Below, one piece after another: positions 33,099-43,234 of a DNA stretch of 64,000 bases. Origin of the DNA: Gonium pectorale (Eukaryota > Chlorophyta > Chlorophyceae > Chlamydomonadales > Volvocaceae); assembly GCA_001584585.1 (NCBI GenBank), contig LSYV01000011.1, forward strand, positions 2,361,250 through 2,425,249, read 5' to 3'. Numbering within the stretch: position 1 is the stretch's first letter; every line of letters begins with the position of its first letter. The position numbers and the translations under genes are program-made. Below the pieces are notes generated by a model that searched no databases, was not told the origin of the DNA, and saw nothing but the letters and a program-made list of their open reading frames with translations.

Positions 33099-36000
33099 TT
33101 ACTCCTGCTGAAAGTCCCCGAGGTCCAGCGACATGCTGTTCATTTTCAAGCTCAGCCGCCTCTCCGGGTCGAGCGTCGCGCCGGCCCCAGCGCCGCCGGC
33201 TGCTGCGCCGCCCTGCCCCTGGCCTGCCAGGCCTGCGCCCGCCGCGCCGCCCGCCACGTCGCCCAGCAGCGCGCCGCCGCCATCATGTGTGGGGCCCACG
33301 TCGATCATGGTGTAGGAGTTGGCCCCCGGCAGCCCCTGCTGCAGGCTGCCACCGGCTCCGTGGAGCTGCTGGAGCCAGTCGGTCGAGCGGAAGGTGTCGT
33401 TGGCCGTGAGGGTGTTGACGTTGAAGAGCGACATGCCGCCCTCCACCAGCATCTGCTCAAGCACCTCGGAGCCGGGGCCCTGCGCGTGCGCGCCGCCCTC
33501 GGCAGGGCCGGCGCCACCCGCGGCCGCGGCTGCGGGATCTGTGCGGGTAGGAGGAGTAGGGCAAACGGTGAGCCCAGAGGGATATCAGCAGAGCGACCAC
33601 GCTTACACATTTGCAGCGAAACCCTTGGACGCTTCACGGGACCACACTAGAACATTACGACAAGGCTAGCACACAGCGTACATAATCTCGCGAAGAAGAC
33701 ACAGCACACTGGATTCGCGTCACTCTCACCGTTAGTGCCGGCGCCTGACCCGCCAGGCTGAGGCCCCGCCGCTGGTGCCCCAGGGAACTGGGGGAATGCG
33801 TCCGCGATGTTGCTCATCATCATCATGTTGGCCGCGAAGACCGACCCACGGTTGCCGCTGTTGCCCGAGCCCGAGGGGCCCGAGCCCTGCGACAACGGCG
33901 GCGCCTGCCCCACCATGGGAGCGCCTGGCACCATGCCGCCCCCGCTGCTGTTGCCTGAGGCAGGGCCAGGTTGTGGGTCCAGCGCCCCGCCCGCCACAAC
34001 GCCCGGCTGCTGCGCCGGGGGAGGCGCTGGTTGCGGCTGCTGCTTGACCTGTACCGGTTGCACCGACTGTGGCTGTTGAGCCACCGGCTGCGCTGCCGCC
34101 GGCTGGAGCATGGCGAAGGGCGAGGAGTTGCTGTTGCGGTGCGCGATTGGGGGCCCAGGTGGCAGCAGCTGGCCCTGCAGGGCGCCCCCATACGCCGCAC
34201 CGTCAGGGCCCGGCAAGTACGGCCCCCCCGCCGCTGCGCCGCCGTACATGTCGTTGCCGTAGGCACCCGCCCCGCCGGGACCCAACGGCCCCGCCGCACC
34301 AGGCAGATACCCTGGCTGTGCCGCCACGAGGCCTGCCGGCCCGAGTTGCCCCAGCAGGGGGCTGCCGCCAGCTGGCGCCGGGCTGGGCGCACCTGGGGGC
34401 AGCGGGCCTGGCGCAGTGGCGGGCGGCGTCGCCATGCCCGGCGGCGGGCCTCCTTCCTCGCCTTCCCGTACAATGTCCCAGTTTGGGTGGTTTGCCATGT
34501 ACCAGCTCTGCACCGCCTGCTGCTTGAGGCGGGGGATGGCCTGGAAGTCGTTGGGCGACAGGTTCTGGAGTGGAACCATAGTGCGGGCCCCGCCGTTTGG
34601 CTCCACCCGGATGATGCCTGGGCAGGCGGCGAGACAAGCATATGGACAGCAAAAGGTGAGGAGAAGATGGCAAAGCCAAGGTTTGCCAGTAATTACCAAT
34701 CCCCCGAGACATTTCATGCCGGACCTGAGCTACGAAAAGCGCATGCGACAATAACAGACGACCTGCCAGGCGACAGGCATACCCGGAAGCCCAGGTGCGA
34801 GCACACGACATACAGGGCGGCCTCCCAGACCCGTCGCCACCTACCCATCGGATTGTCCATGACGATGGCGCCGTTCTTGCACGCGTACAGTAGCCCCAGC
34901 CGCAGCGGCCCGCACCACCAGATGCGGTTGCGGAAGTCCGGCACCACAGCACTGAGCGCGTGCTGGCACACCTCGTCCCACTTGTCGGGCGACAGCTTGA
35001 GCACGTGGCGAAGCTGCGGTGTGGCCGGTTTGGGCAGGGCAGTGGCAGATAAGCTACGCCGGTACGGCCCACACGCGCGAGCGCAAGGCTGCGTCGGGTT
35101 GCCCAGTTGCTTGGTGTATGGGGCGGAAAAAAACAAGCCTCACGTCACGTGATGGTTGACGAACCAGAAGCAGATGGCGCACATGCCTTCCCGCAAGCTA
35201 CCCCCTGCCCGCACCTTGTTCTTGAGGTCGCTGTTGACCTCGCTCATCTCCACCAGCTCCCGAAACTGCCCCACCTTCTCCACCCGGACCAGCTTGTCCG
35301 GCAGACGCACGTCGAAGCCTGGATGCACAAGGGCACGGCCGCCACGTGTTAGGCAAATTTGTCCAGGCACCCTGACTCCAGCCAGACCGACATCGACTAC
35401 CTCATATCCCATGCCTTGCCTCCAATAATCCCAGCACCGATGGCCCTTAGCCATCCACGCCAAGTGCAGGGTGCGCCACGCGTGCCTCTCCTGTGTCCTA
35501 TCTGAGCCAGTTCTGCTCTGATCACAGTCAGCCACGAAAGCCCACCTTCCTCCTGGAACGCCTGCCGTAGGTCCATGAGCTTCTCCACCGTGGCCTTGCC
35601 AATGTGCTGCAGCTTGGAGATGTGGTCGCCCACGGACGGAATGTCCGACTTGATGGCGTGCTTGACGCGCTTGGTAGCCACCTAATCCGAACACACAATG
35701 GGTGTATAAAAGCACGCCGTTCCGCTTGCATAGAATACAATGGACTACAGGCAAGTATCAGACAGAGGCCTTAAGCGAGGTTGATGGTGACCCGGTGGTC
35801 ATACGTGCCCGGGTTCAACCGTGCACTACAGCCTCGCCTTCCCCAACTGCTACCCTGTCCCGCCACTCGCGTGACGGGTGGCTCGCTAAGCGGGCAGCCT
35901 ACGGACACGCACTCACCACGAAGCTCTCGGAGACCACGTACGTGACGTGGGGCACCGGCTCCCCGTTAGGCTCCACCGCCCACACCAGCAGCCGGAAGGT

Positions 36001-37664
36001 GGGCGCCTTGCCGCTGAGCAGCGCCTCGCTGCTGGTGGTCAGCGTCAGGTCAGACAGCGTAGCGGAGCCGCGCTGCGGGGAGGGCAGGGCCGGTGGGTGG
36101 TTGTGCAACGCCACGCTGGAGAGGCGAATAGAGCCGGGCCGGGTGCATTAAGTTGAGGTCACTTATCTGGAGCGTGTTTCCTAAGCATCATCGCATGGGC
36201 AGCTGTGATTGTACTTGGCGAGGCCCGGTAGCCTCTCATCCTGGTGAACCCATCCCTTCCGAGAGCGCTGTACCTCGAGCTGCAAGAACACGCGCAGAGC
36301 GTCTTCGCTCATGCCCTCACGGCGCAGCAGCGCCTTTGTGTGGTGGCTGATGACGCAGTTCCGGATGGCGGGGATGGACAGCAGCGTGTTGTCCGGGCAC
36401 AGCTCCTTGTACTTCTCGCCGTTCAGCACGTGCACCTGCATGCGTCCCAATACCGAAGCCGTACAGAAGCTCTTCAGCCCAGGTTACGGACATGATGACT
36501 GCGAGCTAGCGAGATGGAACGGATCAGAGCACACTACGAAACCGTTCATTCCGGTAGCCTGCACCAACAAGACATGATGCCGCCGCGCCCCTACTTATTT
36601 CTTTGGACCAGGCCCTCGGCGCAGGTGGATGCAAGCGTGCACGCCCGCCTCTCTGGGGCGCGTTGCAGCCTCCCAACTAGCCCACCGCCTGACCTCGAGC
36701 TGCACGCCCGGCGGCAGGCCCTCAGTGGCGCACGCGCCCGTGTCGTCCACCAGCTCCACCCGCAACGGGGCGCTGCATTTGGCTTTAAGGTGGTCGTCGA
36801 TCAGGTACTTCTGCTTCACGTTGCGCGTGCACAGGCGGCTGGGGTTGTACTGGCACAGATAACACGACATGTTGCCGCAACCCGTGGACCTGCGGATGGA
36901 GAAATCACGAGGTGCAGTCCCGGCATCATGTTGTGGAGCCGTGCGCATGTGGCGCAGGCAGTGCGCGCGGGAGAGAGAGGCCGGGGACAGTCGCCCGTGG
37001 GGTGCAAGTGAGTGTGGGGGAATGTTAGAACCAGGTTGCAGCGGCATTCAGGCCCGGTGAGTGCGGTGCGAAGATGAGGGCTTTGCGCAATGGGATCAAG
37101 AGAGGGTTTCCTGTGCCGCATACAATGGCAGTCACATGCGTGTGAAGACGGTACAGGCGAAGAGCCAAAATGGTTGCGCGTTCGCTCACGGCCTCCCCGG
37201 AACCTCCCCCCCTTCTATGCCCAACTGCACTTTCAGGTTCTAAGGTCCTGGGCGTGCACCTCAGCAGCAAGCCCACCCATACTGCTGTGGACACAAGATG
37301 TTTGTTCATCGGCACACCGGGATCGTGCCGTGCGGACACCCCCAGAGCGACTCACTGGCAGTCGTGCCTGATAACCAGGCGCAGCGCCCGCTGGGGAGCG
37401 GCTGCAGCATCCTGCTGTGCCATGGCGGCGAGCGCATCGTCCAGCACATGCCGCACTTGGTCGTTGGTGAGGGCCGGCTGGAGCCGCCGCGCGAGGATGG
37501 TCCCAAACTGCCTCAGCTTCCCATGCAGGTAGGGCTGGCGAGGGCACCGCAGTGTATGTCAGGGCACGGCTGACACGTTTGCACAGGGGCTGCCTTACTT
37601 CAAATGCTGGCCGGTACGCGTTGAGCTCCGGCGGAAAGGGGACAGGGGGGACAAAGTCGCCCAT
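33099..37664 (-). CDS. CBP60-like (calmodulin-binding protein 60 family) protein
   Basis: Ten exons on the minus strand: 37664-37599, 37534-37356, 36889-36694, 36435-36274, 36072-35917, 35681-35546, 35318-35215, 35013-34845, 34617-33730 and 33538-33099; 831 residues with consistent phase. The order of elements matches plant CBP60 proteins: an N-terminal helix with LRLVIRHDC, a beta-rich middle (APLRVELVDDTG; ATLSDLTLTTSSEALLSGKA, PTFRLLVWAVEPNG, YVVSESFVV), then HISKLQHIGKATVEKLMDL (plant EVWRLEKIGKDGAFHKRL) and VLKLSPDKWDEVCQHALSAV (plant MSNKMWEATVEHAKTCV). After that come QNLSPNDFQAIPRLKQQAVQ and a Gln/Pro/Gly-rich tail. An extra Cys-rich piece, CGNMSCYLCQYNPSRLC (exon 3), is not part of the plant core as I know it. 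In plants the family are nuclear DNA-binding regulators, several of them bound by calmodulin; the calmodulin site itself I cannot point to. Family call is by pattern memory and should be checked by profile search. Confidence 0.72.
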
Positions 37665-38123
37665 TTTGTCCGCGCTCTGTTCGTCGCTGGCTATCCTCCA
37701 CCCAGGCCCCCGCAGAGGGGCCTTGTAACCTGGCGTGCCAAATAGGCTTCCTCGCCTTACGTGCCAAGGCCGCAGAAGGAAGGTTCAATCGAATCGTCGC
37801 TCGCGGTCAGAGCCCCAATCGGAGCAGCACAAGTGATACAAAATTCACGCGTCTTATGGGGTGTTGTAGACAATTGACAGCTTGGACAAGTTCCACCAGA
37901 GTCGTCGTTCGTGCGATGTGCGTTGGCCGAGCGCAAGTAAAGGCACGAGCCTTTACGCAACAAGGTGCATCAGACCACCTTTTTGTATAACAACAACCAC
38001 AGCATCAACTAACACAAAGGCCCTACACCAAGCTCGGCAAGCCCTCGTAGCGTACCCTGCATACCCAAGCGCTCTCTCGTTACACAGTACTGTACATGTA
38101 ATTGCCATAGACTCCCAATAGGA
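37665..38123. promoter_or_regulatory. Divergent intergenic region between CBP60-like gene and the 463-residue gene
   Basis: 459 bp between opposite start codons, hence both promoters and leaders. It is markedly more AT-rich than the flanking genes, especially 37780-38100. Confidence 0.5.
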
Positions 38124-41100
38124 ATGGACCCCGCGCAAGTGGAGCGCGAGGCCTTCTTGGCAGCCCAACGAGTGCGTTCCTTAGCAGCGTGCCGACTGAT
38201 GTTTGCAAGTTGCCTTCGCATGCGATGCGGGTCGGTTTCTGGCTCTTATGGCTATCTTCGAAGGCATGGCATGCGCCTCGCAGGAGCGGCTGCAAAAGCG
38301 GGCGAATATCATCAGCTCACTGCTACGGAAATTTATGAATGACTGGAATACAGCGCGCAAGAAGGAGGCCGAGGGTACGTGTCCGGAGGGGGGAAGGGCG
38401 GGCGGGGACACTGCGACACCAGGCCGGAGGACCTCTGCAAAAGTGCTGAGGTTCCTGACAGAGCCCGTGTCAGTTAGACCCGACGTTCCTTTGTTCAGGG
38501 GCTTTTTGTTGCATGGGGCTAAGCCCCTGCGGCCGTTGCCCGCCAACCAGCAGCAACCGTGCCGTTGATGGTCCTGCCACTGCCTTCTTACAAGGTGCCC
38601 CTTATCAACTCGTCGCCGCAGCGGCAGCAGCCAAAGCGGCCGCTGGCAAGGGAGGGAGGAAAGCAGCGACCTCAAAGGACAAGAACAAGAAGAAACTGAA
38701 GCGGGTGCCAAAGACGCCGGTGGTGAGCCAACCGGCCCAGACGGACTGCTATCAGACTGCGCGAGGAGCCGTCATCGCTAATCCTGCGATCACGTGCTCT
38801 AAACACCAGCGGCATGCGATCCGTAACTTGCACTCCGTCACTAGTGCCTGCCGCCCGCCACCTGCTAACCGCCACCCCAACGTGGCTGCCCCTCCTCCAG
38901 GCCGAGGTGTGGTTCTGGCTGCTGGGCGCGCTGGACGAGCTGCTCCACAAGGCCAAGCGTATTACCCTGGAGGATCTGTATCGGGGGGCGGAGCAGCTGG
39001 GGCAGACGGAGCTGGTGCAGCTGCGGAACATCCTGGCCACAGCAAACAAGAAGGTACACCGTCTCGCTTTCCACGGGCCTTTAGCGTCTATAAGGTTTGG
39101 CCATGGGATGCAAGTGCGAGGTCCGCCACTGCCCATGGTGGCAGGCATGGCCCTGTCCCAAGACGGGGCAAGAACAGAGTGTCTTGTCTGCCGAATCTTG
39201 GGGCGCATGCTTTCCCGTCAGCCCCACAGACAGCACGAGCCGAGCCCGCTAAAAGGGAGAGCCGGGCCCAACTCCTGTGTAGTGCTTACGGCATTAACGC
39301 CTTGCGGCGCATGTCGGTGGTGAATGTCGCTTGTGGCAGCCTCAGGTCCGCATGGCACACCTTTGGACAGCTCCTCTCCCTCCATCTTGAGCCCTGTGCG
39401 ACACGCACGGCTTGAGGGGGCGTCGCCCAATCGCCTCGGGCGCCTGCATGCTTCCCTCCCTTCGCACAGGTCCTCCCCCCTGAGATGAACCTCAACCAGA
39501 TGACGGCCAAGCAGGCGCTGTGGTCGGCCGCCGCGGCGCATGAGTACCGCTCCGTCGACCGGTCGCTGCTGGCGCCGGTGCCCGGCCTCGCGCCGATGCG
39601 GGACAAGGGGCTCAGCAGTCGACAGCTGCACGAGCTGGGTGGGTGGAGATCGCACAGAGGGCTCATCGAGTTCTTATTGAAATGCTTTAGATGCAAGCAG
39701 GCGTCTTCATCGCTCAAGTCCATTGGCCAATGCTGGCTCGATGGATATGCAGATGGGCAGCTGGGAAACAGAAACGAGCGCATGAGCGGCACGTTGGGAG
39801 CCCAGGATGGGGAGGGGCCGTAAGTGAAGCGAACCCGGCACCGGCACCTCAACATACTGAGATGCGCATGTCCGCCTGAGTCGCCTGCGCCCGAAGCTCC
39901 GAGCACCTACCGTCATGTTAGTGTCTTGATTGTGCCAGCTATGCCGTCGTCGCGCCCCTGGACCTTTGTGACCGTACAGCCCCTGATCCGGCCTCCGAAC
40001 CTCTCTTCCCCGCACCTGCGTCGCGCTCAGGCTTCCGCGAGGGCGAGCTGCTCCGCGCGGGCTTCAGCGTGTCGGAGATCTGCGACCTGTCCCGCCACGA
40101 CCCCGCCCGCCTGCGCGCCGCGGGGCTGAGCGTGTCCGACCTGGTAGCGGGCTTTGGCGGGCCGGCGCGGCTGCCGCCCGACTTGCAGGGCTTCCGCGGC
40201 ATCCTGAAGCTGCGCGCGGCGGGCTACTCCGCGGCGGAGATGGTGGCGGGCGGGCTGGACAACGCGTGGGACCTGCGGAGGGCAGGTGGGGGCGTGCGCC
40301 GCCGCAATGGCGAGGGTTTGCACGGTGTGTTATGTATGCGTTACGGTATGCTCAAGACAATTCTATACAAGACAAAAACAACCTAGCCGGCAGCCCATGC
40401 ACGGTGTGTGTTATTCTGTTTGGGTGACAGCGTGCTGAAACACTACACTTTTGCAAAATGACAGTGAGCAAAGTGCGAGCATGGTGTGTGGGGTGTGTGT
40501 CTCCGTGGGTGTGTTGGGTGTGATGGGTGGCGCGGCATGCATGTGGGAGGCGCTGGCTGGCTGTGCTGCACAAATGCAGGACGCTGGCTCCGGGCTGCCG
40601 CGGGCCGCATGCTGCCTTTGGTACAGGCTGCCTTTGGTACAGGCTGCCTTTGGTACAGGCTGCAGTTCCCAAGGAATGCCACGTGCTGTCCGTCGGCCGT
40701 GGCTAGTGGCGTTGCCCCTGAGGCGGCCCCTCGCCTTCCCCTCACTCCCCGTTCCCTGCCCCCGCCTAGGCTTCACCGCCTCCGACGTGTTCTCGGCGGG
40801 TGTGCCTGCGGAGGCGCTCCGGCCCGCGGGCTTTGGGCTGCCGGAGCTGCGGCCGCCCAGCTTCCTGGGGCCCTCGGTTGCGGTGCTGCAGGAGTCGGAC
40901 CCGCGCCTGCTGCCGGCGCCCCTGGAGGGCACCCGCGGCGGCATCTGGCCAAAGCTGCTGCAGGCGCAGGCGCCCGCGCACCCCGGCAAGCACGATCGCG
41001 AGCAATGTAGGTCGGGTTGCTTTCGTGGAGGGGCGGCTGCGTGGGCGGGCTGCTAGGGCTGGACCTCAGGTGCAGAGGAAGGACATGGCGCCAGGGTGCA

Positions 41101-41635
41101 TGTCGTACGTACATGGGCAACGGGGATCGGTGTGCGGCAAGCCGCTGAACGTTGATAATGATGGGAATGGGGGCTTGCTCCTGCGGCTGCTGTATGCCTT
41201 GACACTCGGTAGGTGCCTCGCGCATCTGTTGTTCTCCGTTTCCCATCTTTATTTATCCCCTCCCCGTCCCGTATCCCCCTCCCCCATGCCCACCCCTCAC
41301 ACGCGACCCCTCCCCCCCACTCAGCGCGCCACGCCTCGGGTGCCAGCGCCACTGCCCGGATGGGCCTCGGCGCTACCCTGCGCAACCGCCCCGCCACCGC
41401 CGCATCGGCTCTGTCCGTGTCTGTGGCGGGCACCTCCAACGCCGCTTCCTTCAGCACCACCATGGCCGCCTCTGGGGCGCCCGACCTGCCGCACCGGACC
41501 GTGGCCTGGCCCGACACGCCCTCCGGCGGCGGGTCGGCCGGGCCTATCTCCTCCGTCGCAGGAGGGCTGCTGCCGCCGGCGCCCGTCATGTCGCGAATGG
41601 GCTCCCTGAACGCCAGCGTGCGGAGCGGCGGCTGA
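38124..41635 (+). CDS. Uncharacterised protein with Ala/Gly/Leu helical repeats
   Basis: I do not recognise this 463-residue protein. Exons: 38124-38171, 38284-38374, 38595-38722, 38901-39053, 39470-39638, 40031-40285, 40770-41006 and 41325-41635, all in frame with GT-AG sites. Residues 1-50 are charged helix (VEREAFLAAQ, QKRANIISSLLRKF). A Lys/Ala-rich basic stretch (about 55-85: KAAAGKGGRKAATSKDKNKK) follows, a possible nuclear or RNA/microtubule-binding tail. Next is a compact helical unit, AEVWFWLLGALDELLHKAKR to LVQLRNILATANKK. Residues ~195-330 repeat a short pattern with a Gly-Phe/Leu/Tyr-Ser/Thr turn: GFREGELLRAGFSVSEICDL, AGLSVSDLVAGFG, AGYSAAEMVAGGLD, GFTASDVFSAGVP. The C-terminal 130 residues are Ser/Ala/Pro-rich and disordered. 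No signal peptide. Repeats of this type occur in structural algal proteins, but I assign no function. The start Met is supported by downstream frame continuity. Confidence 0.75.
40611..40662 (+). repeat. 16-bp tandem repeat in intron 6
   Basis: Three copies of GCTGCCTTTGGTACAG, followed by a partial fourth, in the intron between exons 6 and 7 of the 463-residue gene. Confidence 0.9.
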
Positions 41636-43234
41636 GCAGCGGTGTGAATAGACGCCCTGGTAGCGTTTGCAGGGCAAGTTGTGGCGGCCGGGTCGGTGAG
41701 GCGCGGCCCATGGGCCATGGCCTATACTCACACGCCCTGCAGGGTAGTCCGGTGTAGAGTGAAGGGGGCCTGAGGACTGAGTAGCATATAGTCAAACAGC
41801 AGATGTATGATTGAATGTGTTTCGACGGTTGCGTTGCGCCCTGTGAGAACCGGGCCATCCTGCATGCCGCATGCGTGCTGGAATCATCGGGCGCGAAAAA
41901 CATCCGCTCTGAAGAAACTGGCCGCTGCCGATGAAGCCACCCGGCATCTGACAGCAATGTCGGCACACGTGCGTCTTGTAGGGCAGGTAGATAGCGTAGG
42001 ACCACTGGCGGCGAGCAGGGCTGTGTAGGCTGGAGTCGCAGGAAAGAGGTACTGAGCCCTAGCCACGTGTAGTTATGTTAGGTGTGGGGCAGTGCAGCTT
42101 TCGTGTAGCTTGACATTGCTGGAGTGCTCCTGCAGCCGGCCTAGCCCGCCATTGCGCAGCGGTGGGTGCAGGATGCCGGTGAATGCGAGCATGTCGCCTT
42201 TGCCGTCTGTTTCCGTTTGCAGTACCGATAGTATGTTTACCGTGTCACCGGTATGTCACTCCGCGGTTGGTCGTAAGATGGTGTATGCCAGTACGTGATA
42301 CGATAGCACCCTTGCCCGCTGAGGCACGGTGTTTGGGGCACGGGACTTGCGCATGAATGTGGACATTTTGTCAGTCTTTGGGTACGTATCTCGTCTATGT
42401 AACACGTATCTCGTTACAAGGCTGCCCAGCGCGGGGTCTCAGGGAGCTGAGTACAAGTAAACTTTTCAGTTCCCGTAGCCATGCCGCAAAGGCAGTAGGT
42501 AACAACATGGTGTTTCTTCAGGTGCGGGGAAGGAACCAACCATCCGTAGCCAGCAAAAAGACTCACACAAACACGCTCTCATGAACTGCAAGCCGTACAT
42601 GAAGCAGTCCTAGCAGTGCTGCGAGGCTAACCCTGCAAAACCAGATGTTGCATACTCGCCGCGCATACAGCTGCACGTATCAACGCGCCCCTGCCGCTAT
42701 TCATCAACACATGGGTCAGCCATAGGAAAGCGTCCGAAGCGCCTGCTCAACTTCCATTCCGCCCCGCTTGTCCATACATGCCATAAACGGAACTCGCGCC
42801 TGTGTCTTTGTGCGAACCAAATATATTCTACAATCTATGCGCTTGCGCATGGCGATGAGTCAACTAGGGTACATCTGTCGGCAGCAAAAGAGGGGCGCTA
42901 ACGAAAGTCAACTGAAAAAAATCCATGCGCCCCGAAAACACCGTCGTCTTCAGAAGTCCCACTAGTCTCTCATCACGTCCGAAGTCCGTCAGCTGTAGTA
43001 AGCCAGCTCCGAACGGCCTATACGTCAGCAATCCGAACCTCCGGCCGTGCTTCCGCAGCCTGTCAGCCTCGCGCACGGCGCTCACGAGTATCACACAGTC
43101 CCCGCTATTGTGAACTAAGCTCGCAGTGCCAATGGCCCATCCGCCAGGCGTGCCGCTGTAGGAAGCTGAAGGAAGCAAGCACCCAAGAACAGATGAAATC
43201 GCTCACGTGCCCTGGGCGCGCTGGCGCAATCTCG
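41636..43234. other. Convergent 3' region between the 463-residue gene and the GTPBP-like gene
   Basis: 1.6 kb between converging genes, with a TGTAA at 42398-42402 on the plus strand and TTACA at 42413-42417, a TGTAA for the minus-strand gene. GC content falls in this segment. No exon found. Confidence 0.45.
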
